Source: Branchiostoma floridae
Taxonomy: Eukaryota; Chordata; Leptocardii; Amphioxiformes; Branchiostomatidae
Assembly: GCF_000003815.2 (NCBI RefSeq)
Contig: NC_049979.1
Coordinates: forward strand, 30,432,894-30,496,893
Length of the DNA: 64,000 nt
Direction of reading: 5' to 3'
Shown here: positions 44,296 through 58,039 of the stretch, piece by piece
How positions within the stretch are numbered: the stretch's first letter is position 1
How the letters are laid out: each line of letters begins with the position of its first letter
Translations under genes and position numbers: made by a program
The notes under the pieces: model-generated
The model's database searches: none
Told to the model about the DNA's origin: nothing
Seen by the model: the letters and a program-made list of their open reading frames with translations, nothing else

Positions 44296-47200
44296 TTAAA
44301 CCAAAATTAGTGATTTTTGTAAATTTTACCTTTCAGAAGCCCGCTGCGATGGCAACACGAAAAATCATAATCATAAACGCAATCTTTTTTTTTTAATTGT
44401 TGTCAACAATATTNNNNNNNNNNNNNNNNNNNNNNNNNNNNNNNNNNNNNNNNNNNNNNNNNNNNNNNNNNNNNNNNNNNNNNNNNNNNNNNNNNNNNNN
44501 NNNNNNNNNNNNNTTCTACAAACCAACAAGTTCTAAAAAGGAAAACAATCTTTTGTTCTCCAAGCCTTACACTTAACATCTTACGGACACGATTCTTATT
44601 GACACACAGGATCTGAGAGAGAACAAACGATTTTCTCTAAACCTTGTACTTAAAATCTAACAGACTAGGCTGTTACAAATACACAGGTTTTGAGATAAAA
44701 AACAATGAGATTTTCGCCAAAACCTGCATTTTACATCTTGGAGACACGGCTATTCCAAATACCCAAGATCCGAGAAAAAAGGTAGGATTTTTCCAAATCT
44801 AACAACTTACATCTTACAGACACGGATATTGCAAACACACAGGTTCAGAGTAAAACCTTACATTTCATATTTTACAGACACTGCTTTTACAATTATACAG
44901 GTTCCGAGAGAAACAAAGGAGGAGTTTTTTTGTTTATCTTGCACTTTACATCTTACAGACACGGCTATAACAAACACACAGATTCTGAGAAAGAAATAAA
45001 AAAAAAAAGAATTTTGTCAAAACCTTACAGTTTAAATCTTTCAGACACGGCTATTAGAAACTAACAGGTATTAGGAGAGAAAAAAAAAATAGATGATTTT
45101 TTTTTTCAAATCTTTCACTTTACAAATTAAAGACACGGCTATTACAAACACACAGATTACGAGAAAAAAAGGGGATTTTCTTCAAACCTTGCACTTTACA
45201 TCTTACAGACACGGCTATTAAAAACACACAGGTTCCGAGAGAAAAGAAAATAGAATTTTTTCCAAACCTTGTGCTTTAGTACATCTTACATACATGGCTA
45301 TTACAAAAACACAGGTACCGAGAAAAAAATACGATTTTCTTCAAAAATTACATTATCCGTCTTACAGACAAATGATTATCTCCAAACCTTACATTATATA
45401 TTTTAAAGACACTGCTTTTACAAACACACAGGTTCCGAGAGAAACAATTTTTTTTTAACTTGCACTTTACATCTTACAGACACGGCTATTACAAACACAC
45501 AGGTTCCAAGATAAAAACATCAAATTTTCTCAAGCTTTGCACTTGAGATCCTAATTACATTTTACAAACACAGCGTTTTCAAACACACAGGTTCCGAGGG
45601 GAAAAAAACGGAGGATTTTTTCCAAACATTGCACTTTACATTTTACAGACACTGCTATTACAAACACACAGGTCACGAGAAAAAAGAGGATTTTTCTCCA
45701 AACCTTGCTCTTTACACCTTATAGACACGGCTTTTCAAGCACAAAGTGTCGGACAGAAAAGGATTTTCCCAAAACCTTGTAGTTTCAATCTTACGAACAC
45801 GGATATCACAAACACAAAGGTATCGAGAGAAAAAAAAGCATTTTAATAACCTTGTACTTTATTACATCTTACAGACACTGCTTTTAAAAACTTACAGGTA
45901 TCAAGAAAAAAAAAATTTGATTTTCTCCAAAGATTGCATTTTCCATCTTACATACACGACTATCAGATCTAGGTTACTCGAAAAGGAATGATTTTCTATA
46001 AAAGTTACGTTACATATTTTACAATTATACAGATTCCGAGAGAAACAAAGGAACATTTATTTTCAAACCTTGCAATTTACATCTTACGGACACGGTGATT
46101 ACAAACAAACAGGTTCTGAAAAAAAAAGGATTTTCTCTAAAACGTGCAGTAAAATGTTTCAGACACGGCTTTTACAACCACACAATCCCCCCCCCCGCCA
46201 AAAAAAGGAGAATTTTTTTTGGATTTTGCACTTAACTTATTACACACAGAGCTATTGCAAACACACAGGTTACGAAAAAAAAAGACGATTTTCCTTAAAC
46301 CTTGCACTTAACATCTTAACATCGTACAGACACGGCTATTCCAAAGACACAAGTTCCGAGAAAAAGGGAGGATTTTTCCAAATCTAACAACTTACTTCTT
46401 ACAGATACGGATATTGAAAACACACAGGTTCTGAGAAAAAAATAAAGATTTTCTCCAAACCTTACCCTGCATTTTACATCTTACAGACACGACTATTCCC
46501 AAGACCCAAGTTCCGAAAAAAGGGAGGATTTTTTCAAATCTAACAACTTACATCTTACAGACACGGATAATACAAAAACACTGGTTCAGAGTAAAAGAAA
46601 AAAAAAATAGCGAATTTTTTCCAAACCTTTCGCTCTTCATCTTACAAACACGACTATTACAAACACAGAGGTTCTGAGAAAAAAAGGATGTTCTATAATC
46701 CTAACATTTCATATTCAACAGACACTGCTTTAATTTTACAAACATATTTTCAAAAAACAATCATACAGGTTCCGGGAAAAAAAGGAGAATTTCTAAAAAA
46801 CATTGCTCTTAGCATTGTACAGACACTGCTATAACAAACACACAAGTATCCAGAGAGAAAAAAATAAACGGCGAATTTTTTTTTCCAAATGTTGCACTTA
46901 GCAAATTAAAGACACGGCTATTACAAACACATAGGTCCCGAGATACAAAAAAAAAATGTTTGTTTTTTTCAAACCTTAAACTTACATCTTACAGACACGG
47001 CTGTTACAAACACAAGAGGTTTCAAGAGAAAAAAAAAATATGATTTTTTCAAACATTACGCTTTACATCTTAATGACACGGCTAGGTCAGGTTTCGAGAA
47101 AAAAGTAAAATTTTCTCCAAATCTTACATTTTACATCTTACATAAACAGATATTACAAACACACAGGTTCAGAGTAAATAAGAGGGGAATTTTCTCCAAA

Positions 47201-48310
47201 CCTTACACTTTACATGTTACAGACACATCTATTAGAAACACACATGTTCAGAGAAAAAAAAATACATCTTTTCCAAACCCTGCATTTTACATGTTACACA
47301 GACACGGCTATTACAAAGACCCACCTTCTGAAAAAAGGAGGATATTTTCCAAATCTTACAATTGCATCTTACGGAGTTTTTTTTTAAATCTTGCACTTAA
47401 CATATTACAAAACCGGCTGTTACAAACACTCATATTACGAGAAAAAAGGACATTTTTTTCAAACCTTTTATTTTCCATCTTACAGACACGACTATTACAA
47501 AGACCCATGTTCCGAGGAAAAAAAAAAGGTTTTCTCCAAACCATACATTTTATATTCTAGAGACATTGCTTGTACAAACACACAGATTCCGAGAAAAAAA
47601 GATTATTTTCTCCAAATCTAACATTTTTAATCTTAGATACACGGCTATCACAAAGACCGGTTCCGAGAAAAAAATGAGTTTTTTTTTTTCAAACCTTTCA
47701 CTTTTCAAAAAACAGACGCGAATATTACAAATCTTTCATTAATTAACACACAGGTTCCAAGAAAAAAAGAGAGGATTTCTCGAAACCTAACATTTCACAT
47801 CCTACAGACACAGCTATTACAAACACACGGGTTTGAGTAAAAAAAAGGGATATTGTCCTAACTTTATACTTCACATCTTACAGTCATGGCTATCAAAAAT
47901 GTAAGGTTCCGAAAAAAAAGGAATATTTGCTTCCAACCTTGCACCTAACATTTTACAGACACGGCCATTAAAAAGGCACAGGTTCCCAGAAAAAAAGGAG
48001 GATTTCTCCAAACCTAACATTTACATCTACAGCCACGTCTTTTATAAACACACAGGTTCTGAGCGAAAAGAAGGAGGATTTTTTCCAAAACTTAATCTTT
48101 ACATCTTACAGACACAGCTATTACAAACACACAGGTTCCACGAAAAAAAAAGAGGTTTTTATCCAAATATTAGAATTTTAATCTTACAAACATGTCTTTT
48201 ATAAACATACAGGTTCCGAGAAAAAATAGAGAATTTCTTTCAAACCTTATTTCTTTCAGACACAGCTTTTACAAACACAAAGGTTTCGAGAGAAAAACAT
48301 TTTCGCAAAA

Positions 48311-50029
48311 TCTGACGTCTTTCCGTAAAAAAAGGCTCTTCTTGCCTGAGAAGAACAAATTAAGCTTTACTGACAGGCAAAGTGAATACATGATGTCAGA
48401 AAATCTTTGCGGAATAAAAACTGTTCTCACCTCTTAAAAGAGAATGATGCTTTAAAGACAGGCAACGCCCATATTAGGAAACTATGTAAGGGGTGTTCTC
48501 ATGGTCACTATAAAAGGAAGGAAACTGTTGACATTGGAAATAAATACACTCTTGCATTGAAAATTGTTATGTCAATGCAATGAATATAGTATAGAACAAT
48601 AATTAAAACAACTGCCTTTACCAAACTTATGTTAATACAATACACAAATTCACTAAGGCTAACAAATGTAAACATTATCCCAAAATTTCGCTTCTCAAAA
48701 AAGCAATACTAGTGTGTACCAAGAAGCTACACCTCAAAGTTCCACTGTACTACAAAGAAACCCCGCTAGAGGGCCTTTAGACCGGTGAAATATCTAGCTT
48801 TGCAAGATTTGTATTGGACACGTAAACCCTAAATAGTAACGAATTTTTCGCACTACAAGCCCAAACATGATATTTTTAAATAAATCTTTCAGAGTAAAAA
48901 AAATGTAAATTGAAAATGCAAATGACTACGACTATATTACCTACGATAGATTACACAGTAAATATGATATCCTGAACTATGTACGGTCTGGCTTGTTTTA
49001 CTGACGTTATTAATCATTCATTACATTTCTGACGATGTGCCTTGGTCCCATTTTTCCTTCTAAACTGTAATAAAACTAAAAACGCATTTAAGACTTTAAA
49101 GAGAATTTGCCTCGACAAGCAACTATACGGAATGTCTGTGGTTCTTTGTAAATTATGGACAGTCTGTATTGGTCACACTGGTACAGATTATCTGTTTTTG
49201 ATCCAGATTATGGTTAAAAGGGTAAAAAATTCTGCCCAAAGTTAGGTGTCAAGCGTTAATGCTTGAGTATTTCCACACAAAAAAATTATGTAAATTTTTC
49301 CAATGTATAAATTATTTGGTATTAATTGCATTATCACATTGAGTTACAAACATTACATGTTTGGTCAAACATAAACAGCCTATGGACTGTTAGATTTAGT
49401 AGTTGTTGACTTGTTTGTCTAGATTGTAGGATTAAAACTGTAGTATTTCTTTTCTGTTTGAGCCTTTATAGATTTAAAAGGTCCAACGGCCACTATTTAC
49501 CTCTCATATACCGTGTACACATAATCAGTTTTATCGCCCTTGCTACCACTAATGTAGAATGAGTAATTAATGGCCACTTCCATATTTGTCTTTTATTTAA
49601 AGTTATGTTCTTTAGCCTTACCTGCTCATTTTACATCAAACAGTATTCAAAACCGTGACTTTGGAATGTACATCAAAAGCTAGAGTCTCATTTGCAAAAT
49701 TCTAATCTATTATTTTTCAAATCTCATATGACACAAATTGAAATATCTAAGCAGACCATTGATTTTGATTTACTTACTTTCATTTTTTAAATGAAAAAAA
49801 AACTCCGTGTGATTGAAATTAACTCACTAAACAAGTATAAATGAAAGATACGACTTTTGCAGTTGTGCTGAATTAATAATTTTTACTTCGAAAGATGATC
49901 TATTGAATACAAATACAAAAAAATATATAAAAGGGTTAGATGCCTATCTTTTAAAACCTATAAAAACAGTAATATTCATCGGGATAAACCTATGAGGATT
50001 TAAAGTAAATATCCAATTCTCAAAATAAG
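48311..50029. other. AT-rich low-copy sequence, no gene seen
   Basis: The minisatellite fades out at about 48310. A 67-codon frame at 49042-49245 has no recognisable motif. Nothing else supported. Confidence 0.5.
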
Positions 50030-51400
50030 ATCAATGTGCTTTGGGAAGAAAATGAATAAAAGCTTACCTTTAATGGTTCGCCGTTTGCATCGAAGCTAAT
50101 TGTAATGTAATTAGGTTAGTATTATTATATTAACGTGGTTGTATATTTTTACATTTCATCTTAATCCACTGTTCTTATTAAATAAAAGAGAGGACTGCCA
50201 TCAAGACAGTTTTTTTAAGTATCTAATATAACCTTAACTGGAAAACAACAGTAGCCATAGGGATTAGCAAGTGAGGCAATGTAGTAAATGTGGTCTTGGA
50301 CCAAAATAAATAAATTTCCTTTACATCTAAATGTTATGTAATTCAAATATAGATGCAATGTGATCATAGTTAGAATTAGATTATCATGATCATCTTAAAT
50401 CTATTAAGCAGTGCCCTGTTTCATTTAAGTTCACTGTTTTAAGTTGACAAAGGAAGGGACTGCCAAAAAGACTTTTTTTAAAGTAACTAAGATAGCCTAA
50501 ACGGAAAACAACAATTCTAGCCTTTGGGAAAAATATTTCATAACTGATAGCAAATTTGCTTTGGGACAATAATGAATAAAAGTTTGCCTTTGATGGTAAC
50601 AATGTGATTAGCTAGGTTAGGTTAGTAACACTCACCCTCCCACCATGCTATTTATCATTGTAACAGAACGTGGTAGAATACTTGTACAATTCATATCAGT
50701 TCACTTTTGACAAAAGAAAAGGATTGTTTTTAAGTACCTAAGAAAACCTTAACGGAAAAGCAACACTATCCGTAGTGATAAACTAGTGATGACTTATAGT
50801 AAATGTGGTCTAGGACGAAAATAAGTAATGACTTACCTTTGATGGTCCTTCGTTTCCTTCAAATCTAAATGTAATGTGATTCGGTTAGGTTAGTAACACA
50901 CACCCTCCACCCTCCCTCCACCTCCGTGCTATTTCTTATTGTCAATAAACGTGGTTGTCTACTTGTACATTTCATCTTAGTCCACTGTTGGCAGCGGCGG
51001 GCATTGTCAAAATGACTTTTTTAAAGTACCTAAGATAACCTTAAATAAAAACAATACTAGGCGCAAAGATTGACTTAAGAGTACTTAAAGTAATTGCCGT
51101 CTGGGACGAAAATAAATGGTAGTTTGTTTTTAAAAGTCCGCCGTTTCCTTTTGATCTGAATGTAATGTGATTAGGCTAGGCTAGTAACACACATCCTCCC
51201 GTCACCCCGCGTCACCGTGACTGAACATGGTAAAAATTGTTTGAACTTAAGCTTGCTCAGCGGCGTAAATCGACATATAAATGCGATGTTTAATGTCAGT
51301 TCACCGTTGTAAGCCGAAAAAGGAGGGGGCTGCCAAAGAGACCGTTTTTAAAAAGAACCTAATATAACCTATACTTATTTTTTTTTCTGTACCAGTATAT
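50030..51400 (+). repeat. Tandem repeat of about 265 bp, about five degenerate copies
   Basis: Landmark 'CCTTTGATGG' with 'AATGTAATGTGATTAGG(T/C)TAGG' recurs near 50060, 50310 (decayed), 50580, 50840 and 51115; a second landmark 'ACTGCCA(T/A)(C/A)AAGAC' at 50196 and 50459. Spacings 252-282 bp. 'CACCCTCC' runs occur in copies at 50630 and 50905. No frame conserved. Confidence 0.8.
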
Positions 51401-52039
51401 ATCATTCACAATTAGCACGCCATGGTAAGTTAGTATGGCAGTACTGCTATACATGGTTAACTTAGTTTAGCGTACTAAATCGATGTTCAAAGTAGGACGT
51501 TGCTTCAGAGTTCATTGTTGTAAATTGACGATGTAAAACACAGGAAACCTGTTAATGGAGTGAATGGATCACAGCACCATCTTACTTTTAGAACGTACAT
51601 TAAAAAAAAAGCTATTTTGGTGACCCGTGTTTTTTTGCAATTAAGCTGTAAAGAAATAATGAGAAGAACCCACCTTAAAAACAAGGGTATTCCATACATT
51701 TAAGCAGTTCGAAGCAGTGTGCTCCGTGGTGAACGACAGAGTAACTAGTGTAGTGTGACGGTTGGTGGCCTTGTACTTTTCTGTGACGCTTCTTTCTGAT
51801 GAGTGTAATTATGAAGTTACACCACGCCCAGTTATCTGATCTAAAGTCATAATCTGATGGCTAGTTTTAGACTTAAGCTGCGAAATTGCTGTATATTTAT
51901 ACACTTAAAAAAAAAGATGGTTATGAGCATTAACTCCCAAATAACACTACAGCAGTAAGTTTAATCCTGCCATTATTTTAGGCGAAAATTTCTAAATGTA
52001 AAGGCTAGGACACAGGGTCATTGTGTTGATCCATCCATG
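51401..52039. other. Low-copy sequence, no gene seen
   Basis: AT-rich, nothing recognisable. Confidence 0.45.
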
Positions 52040-53110
52040 CGAACAGCTCGGTGCCTCACCATGATCACAAAGAAACCTCCCCCATCCCATATGATCCACA
52101 GGTCACTTTGAAAGACGCCGGCGGCGAGGTGACAATTATCCAGCGCGGCCATGACCTAAGGTCAAGCACTTCACGTTTTCACTGAGACAATGTAACATAT
52201 CATGTACATCTGGTAGGTATACTAACCGTTCATCTCATAACTGCCTTCTTTTCCTTATTTTTTCCGCTGATCACAATTCATTTGGAGCGAGCTGAGCTTT
52301 GGGGCGAGGTGACAATTAACCTGCGCGGCCGTGACCTAAGGTCAGCCACTTAACATTTTCACTGAGACAATGTAACATATCATTTACATCTGGTAGGTAT
52401 ACTAACCGTTCATCTCACAACTGCCTTCTTTTCCTTATATATCCTTCCCATTTTCCTTTTGTCCGCTGATCACAATTCATTTGGAGGGAGCTGAGCTTTC
52501 GGGGTAGAATTATAGTCTGAATAATTTCTTAATGACAGTTCATCTATCATCATTAGTAGGACGACAAATCAAGGAAGAGGCTTTCCGTGCGACAAACGCT
52601 TAAAGAAAGGTCAACATCTGCGTCACAGAAAAGCTTGACTAAGGGATCTATTGTGTTGATTCGTGCTTTGTTGGTAGTTCAGCAGACTATGAGCGTCTTT
52701 TAACTCGCGGAGCCTTGTACTGTGCAACGAACTGTGAAAGATGGAAAGGAAGGTGTTAAATCATTATGGCAAACAACCAAATCCTTGAACGTACGAACGA
52801 CTAGAAGGTTCGACAATTTACATCTTTACTATCCCAATTTCCCGAGTATCATGTATTAAATTCTGACTGAGTCACGTCCGTTTTGTGAAATTTTGAGTAA
52901 ATTCATTGTTGACCCAAATAGTCGTAGTTTACGATGGTTACGTGCTTTGTAATAAATAGCGATGAAAGACTTATTTATTATCATAGTGTACGTCACAGTG
53001 TACGTTAAAAGTAAGTAGTTTAAGATAACATTGGAAGTGTGTAAAAGTACCAAGTTGATTGTAACAAGATATTCAAATCGGGTAAATGTTATAAAAAAAT
53101 CTAGTAGCAT
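52040..53110 (+). repeat. Segmental duplication, copy 1 (partner 58040-58950)
   Basis: Same order of blocks as the partner: 'GTGATCACAAAGAAACC'-like, 'CCACAGGTCACTTTGAAAGA' (52096), 'CAGCGCGGCCATGACCTAAG' (52141), 'CACTGAGACAATGTAACATA' (52179), 'TTGTTGGTAGTTCAGCAGAC' (52668), 'GAACTGTGAAAGATGGAAAG' (52729). Differs by a local tandem duplication (next entry). Confidence 0.85.
52125..52505 (+). repeat. Two tandem copies of about 180 bp inside the duplicated segment
   Basis: Copy 1 52125-52304 and copy 2 52305-52505 (about 20 bp extra, including a TATATA stretch at 52436). Each has CGGCC(A/G)TGACCTAAGGTCA, a palindrome TGACCT-A-AGGTCA. The partner segment at 58 kb has only one copy, and its palindrome is damaged. 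Confidence 0.85.
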
Positions 53111-54800
53111 ATATATAACAAAACAAAACGATCTTAAATCTAACATTATATACAAAACATAAAAAACGCGCGACGTTAAAATATAGAAGACAAGTATGGT
53201 AGAAAGACCAAGCTAAACCTTACATTAACAAGTGAGAGACAAGTGTGGTGGAAGTACCAGCTTAAATCTTGCAGAGTATACGAAATAGTAAAAATGAAGC
53301 ACTTGTAGGATATAATTCTTTTGTGGAAAACCCCAATCAAATTTAAAAGAATAGACGAAAGAATACAAATGCGTTAACAAATGAAAGCGACGTTCGTAAA
53401 ATAATAAACAATGAAGGAATAACCGATTTTAAGTTAAAAATGCTCAAGACGAACCAAATTGGCTCTAAGAGAAAATAAAAAGAAACAAATCTTAAAGAGT
53501 TATAACTTAACTTAGCAGAACTAAAATTCAAAGAAAAGCATTAGACATAAAAGAGAATTGTGGTAGAAGTATTTAGTTATGTCCTACAGAATGAATATAT
53601 GACAACAAATAGCAGAATTTTCAAAACAAATGCTCCACCTTGAAGTATGATAGAGAAGTGTGGTTCACTTACCATCTTTATCTAATGAAACATACAAAAG
53701 AAAAAGATATCTTCCACAAGCAAGGTACCAAACAAAAGTTTGAAATAATTACCACATCTAATCTGATACAATGTAGAAAATGAGTGTACTACAAGATATA
53801 ATTGGAAGGATGGAAGAAGTATCAAATTTACTCAAACAGAACTTACAAAACGAAAAAAAGCACCACAGGCAGGATATAAAAGACAACAATTTTCTCTAAA
53901 GGAATATTTAAAAGAAAAGTGATACGAGAACTATAAAAAACTAGAATAGAGCCAAATGTTCGGAGTAACGGAGTATATTCCACAAATGCCCTAATTCAGA
54001 TCTCCACAAGAACACTGCTGTAAAAGTACCGAGTTTAAGCTTTTAGGATATAAAGAACAAACAAATGTACCACATGCAAGATATCAAACAGAAGTGTGTA
54101 AGAAATACCAAATTTGAAATAACAGATTTTTATTAAAGTACCGCGCGCAAAATCTAAAGACAAGAGCCAAATAAAATTTTACAAAATATACAAAACACCC
54201 GAAGAAAAGTATGGTAGAAGTTCAAGCAAAATTTGATAAATAAAAAAAAATTAAATAGTGTGGTAGAAGTACTAAAGCAAATATAACAGAATTACCAAAA
54301 ACACACAAAATCACTATAGGAAGGATAGAAAAATAGAAGTATGGTAAAAGATCAAAGTTGAATCAAGTAGAATTTAAAGAATATGAAGCCCAAAACAAAT
54401 GGGACACAAGCAAGAAACAAAAAAAGTGTAGTAGAAGCACCAAGTTAAATCAAACGGGACATACAGAACAAAACATATGCACCATATGCAAGATATATAA
54501 GACAAGTGTGTTAGAACTACTGAATTAAATCATAACATAACATACGAAAATGCACCACGTGTAAGGTTTAAATAATTGTTTAGTAGACTCACCAAGTAAA
54601 ATCTAACGGGATATACAGAAAAATTAAGTGTACCTCTTAATGATGAATATGAGAGAAATGTGGTAAAAATCTAACAACATATACACAATAAAACAACTAC
54701 TCAACATGCAAGCTGTAGAAAAGAAGTTATTTTAATAATCAACCAAATTCTAACAGAATATTCAAAACAATACAGATGCATTACACGTAAATATTAGAAG
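53010..54800 (+). repeat. Degenerate minisatellite of about 75-80 bp
   Basis: Recurring words 'AAGTGTGGTAGAAGTACCA', 'AAATCTAACAGAATATACAA', 'TGCACCACATGCAAGATATA'. Strongly decayed; no relation to the 26-48 kb monomer seen. A weaker continuation occurs at 58830-59410. Confidence 0.75.
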
Positions 54801-57800
54801 TTACATACGTTCCTACGTCTTAATTTCTATGGACAACAGCAAAAGTTACGTTAACTTCTTGTTTTTTTGCTTTTTTTTTCAACAATTCAGAAGCAACGTT
54901 AAATAATCATCTACTACAGTCTTTTTTCGATTTTGTTATAGCTCCAAAGTAAGACGTGTGTGTGTTAATACATGGTACATTTGTTGTTGTTGAGAAGTAT
55001 AAATCAGAAACTTTAACAGCTTTTTTTACATCATGTTCCTAGAAATTAACTTAGAGTTCCTAGAGCTATTTACATCACAAAGGTAAAGTACTTGTTGTGT
55101 GTTCAGTGGCTATGAAAGCCGTTTATAAAAGATGCCCTGGATGTAATAAAGACGTTTAATTTAATAACTATTACACATGTGACAAAAAAAAACATAAGAG
55201 ATATATTTATTCATAACTATGTAGTCTCTATCAGAGTGACTACGCTGGCTATAATAGGGAGGAAAAATTGTCAGAAGAGTTTTGCTACCAGAGGAGTGGG
55301 CTGGTCGCGCAGCAAGTCAAAAATCGTGAAATTTGCCAGAGAAACCAGTCCATAATAACGTTCCTATCCCCTCTCTGGTCATACTACTTGTTAATCATTG
55401 GAAGTCATTGAAGGGAATCATATTAATAGTAAAACAATTTGATTAGTTGAGACGTCTTCCATAATCTACATATACGTGTCCCTGAACCGAAGTTAACCTT
55501 CGTTAGTTGATAATGGATCCACATTTTTCTGGTTTGGATCTAGTATTGGATTAAATTTAAAAGACCATATTGGGTTTGAGTGTCGTTCAGACGTCAACAA
55601 TTTGTAAATAAAAAAGGGTGAGATTTAACAACAATAAGGAAATGTTGCACTTTTCCGTGATCTCTCGTGTTCAACTAAAATATTACCTTTTTAAAGTTCC
55701 TAACGTTTTCAATCATGAAGCAAGATGAAAAAATTACATAGCAGGGTATAATTTTTCTTCTTGTGAGCATAAACGTTTATAACCTTTTTGTTTTATATGG
55801 TATCGTGTTTTTTATGTCGTTGTAAGAAAATTTCATATTTCAAAATATAAGCAATCTTTAAGCGTTACCGATTTCAAGTCAAAATCCATTACATGTATAG
55901 TTACATCAAATGGTACGGCACTTATGGATTTAAAGGGGCCAGTGAAACTATATAAAGAGCAGAAAATATAAACTACGCTCTTCAGTATGCTACAGGCACC
56001 CATACAGTGCAGTCTTCAGTGGTATCCTGGCTGAGAAAGTTTACATTATGTTATTTATTATGCACAAAATGTTACTCTTTATTCATGGAAAATAGATTAT
56101 CAAGGTTCCTCAGTGATGAAGAAAGTGACAATATTGATTGACATGCCGCACACTGTCACCATAGCGCGGTACCTCAACATAATGCTTGCTACAATTCTTG
56201 TTACGCGATGGTGGGAAATAAGGTCACAGTCATCCACCAGGGGTCCTTGAAGGCAGACCAGTGATGTATCTGTCGGCCATCCTCACATGCACATCTCCCC
56301 AAGCAGGTTGCTGGAAGATCATTCCTTCATCAGTACTACTCTTCATTCACCCGTAAAAAGTCTACAGTGATTTGTTCTCTGTGTGGTTGAGCACTGTTAT
56401 CTTGCAGAATGACACTAAGTCTTACATTGCTAAGGTAACGAGGATTATGACTGAAGGGAGTGTCGCTAATACTCGCTATGTTTCTATGAATAGTAAGCCT
56501 TGTTCTTTCATATGGCAGTTTCATAAAAAAAATTCTTCCGATTTTATAACAGTCAGCAAAAGAGTTGGCCTCCACCATACCAGACTCAGTCATCGAATAA
56601 ATGAATGGTAAATCTACTATAATCTATGAACATCACCTTCCGTCACACACACATTCACTCAAGATGCGAACGACACAATAGCGAAACAGCGAAAATTTGA
56701 CCCGTTTTTTTTCTCTACTCACTCAAATGAGCAGGCCCGGTATTCTTTCAATAAGAATAACTTTTAGATATATCTTAACATATCCATTCCTTGTTTGCGG
56801 GGAAGTGGAGTCATTGCGAATTGCTTGCCCATGCCGCTAAATATACAAACTGCAATCAGTGTAACAAATGTATTGAGCTAGATACAGCCTTCCTCGCGAG
56901 AGACAATAAGCACACACAATCCCGTTAAATAATATATCATACTATTTTCCTATTCTTGTCTATTTAATTCTTGAACAACAAGTGACCTAATTGTGTTTGG
57001 GCCCACTGTTTGCCGTGCCACAAAATGGGATGGCACTTGCATTAAAAAAAAGACATCTCACAGCGTTTACTACTTGTCACGCTGAACATGAGGGTCTTAT
57101 GACCAATATGAATGCCATTTTGTATTCAAGTATGTTGTTAAGGGAAATGTGTCAAAAAATCCTTCATCAAAGCCTCAACAACAAGCGTCGTGAACTGAAG
57201 CACGTGAATAACCGTGTTACTTAAGGGCTTGTGCCCTTTTATCAATATACCAACAGCTGGTAAAAAACAGTTAATCTGGTCAATACTTGCAGTTTGGTTA
57301 TAAGCCTACAACTTGTGTTTTTGGAACCCGACTTACCCTAGCTAGATCCTGCCAACCAGCTAGATCTTGACGACCATGGATTTCTTGGTCGGCAGCTGAC
57401 AAAGTTTTCGACCTTAATTTTGAATCAGTCAATATATGAACTCGTTATTAACAAAGTGCACAAGTAAACAACTAGAGACAAAACTTTATTTGCAATAACA
57501 GTTAGAAGTATAACATACCGTAATATACTATGCATAATACAAAACAATTAATAAAAATAAAATTAGGACTTGAATACTTCGGATTTGTGACCACGCATGT
57601 AGAATATAAACAGAGCGATGCCAAGGAACATTGAAAGTCAGTATCATATATGTATATATCAGTTTAGAATTGTTACGTAGGTATTTTAACAACTGAAGTT
57701 TGAAATATAACATGTTATGAAAGATACTGGGGCTGCCAGGTTAACAGCTTTTTTGTCCCAACTGTAAATAAGTCTTGGGATATATGAAACTGTTGTGTTT

Positions 57801-58039
57801 TTTTTTCTCTTCAAGGTGTTATTATGTTAGACATAAAGCTTCTTGTTCCCCCTCGAAGGGGAATAAAATAGTCCTGTCAACACATGTCGCATAACCACCT
57901 CTGATTCTTATAAATCCTAACATAGAGTTTTCTCTGACTGTAGTGATCGTTTCTGTAACTTCAGCTATTCTCCAACCACAGATCTCTAGAAAACTGCACA
58001 GCATGCTGTATGGCATAAGAGCCACATATAATAATCTTA
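54801..58039. other. Low-copy sequence, no gene seen
   Basis: AT-rich. Short frames (56336-56593 minus, 56372-56611 plus, 56991-57224 plus) have no domain I recognise. Confidence 0.45.

Larger units (their letters stand above)
42304..44413 (-). mobile_element. Family-3 MITE carrying nested insertions
   Basis: Family-3 sequence in reverse orientation: 42304-42804 (end eroded to CCAGAC...) resumes at 44296 ('TTAAACCAAAATTAGTGATT') and runs into the gap at 44414. The two parts are continuous in the uninterrupted family-3 copy at about 39563-39585, where the TTAA target can be read. The interruption is the family-1 MITE 42808-44295. Confidence 0.82.
29164..48310 (+). repeat. Giant minisatellite array of about 76-80 bp monomers, plus orientation, with many insertions
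   Basis: Monomer landmarks: 'CTTACAGACACGGC', 'TATTACAAACACACAGG' or 'TTTTACAAACACACAGG', 'TTCCGAGA', an A-run, 'GGATTTTCTCCAAACC', 'TTACACTTTACATC'. About 11-12 kb of pure repeat once the inserted elements (listed separately) are removed, so roughly 150 monomers. Variant monomers recur: one with 'ACATTACTCTTTTAATCTTA' plus CAGTCACGG (near 29440, 30236, 31025, 34795, 37857, 41610) and one with 'CTATTACCTACACAC' (29311, 34109, 38494, 41569), which hints at an older higher-order period. Gaps at 29925-30024, 40879-41024 and 44414-44513 fall in the array. Frames on either strand are short and drift. No function is evident. Confidence 0.95.

Noticed and set aside
44100-44396. 98-codon plus-strand frame
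   Set aside because: It spans the end of a family-1 MITE and family-3 sequence; no relation to a protein and interrupted in other copies.
25978-48310. CRISPR-like appearance of regularly spaced repeats
   Set aside because: Units are contiguous tandem monomers without unique spacers, in a eukaryotic context with SINEs and LINEs.
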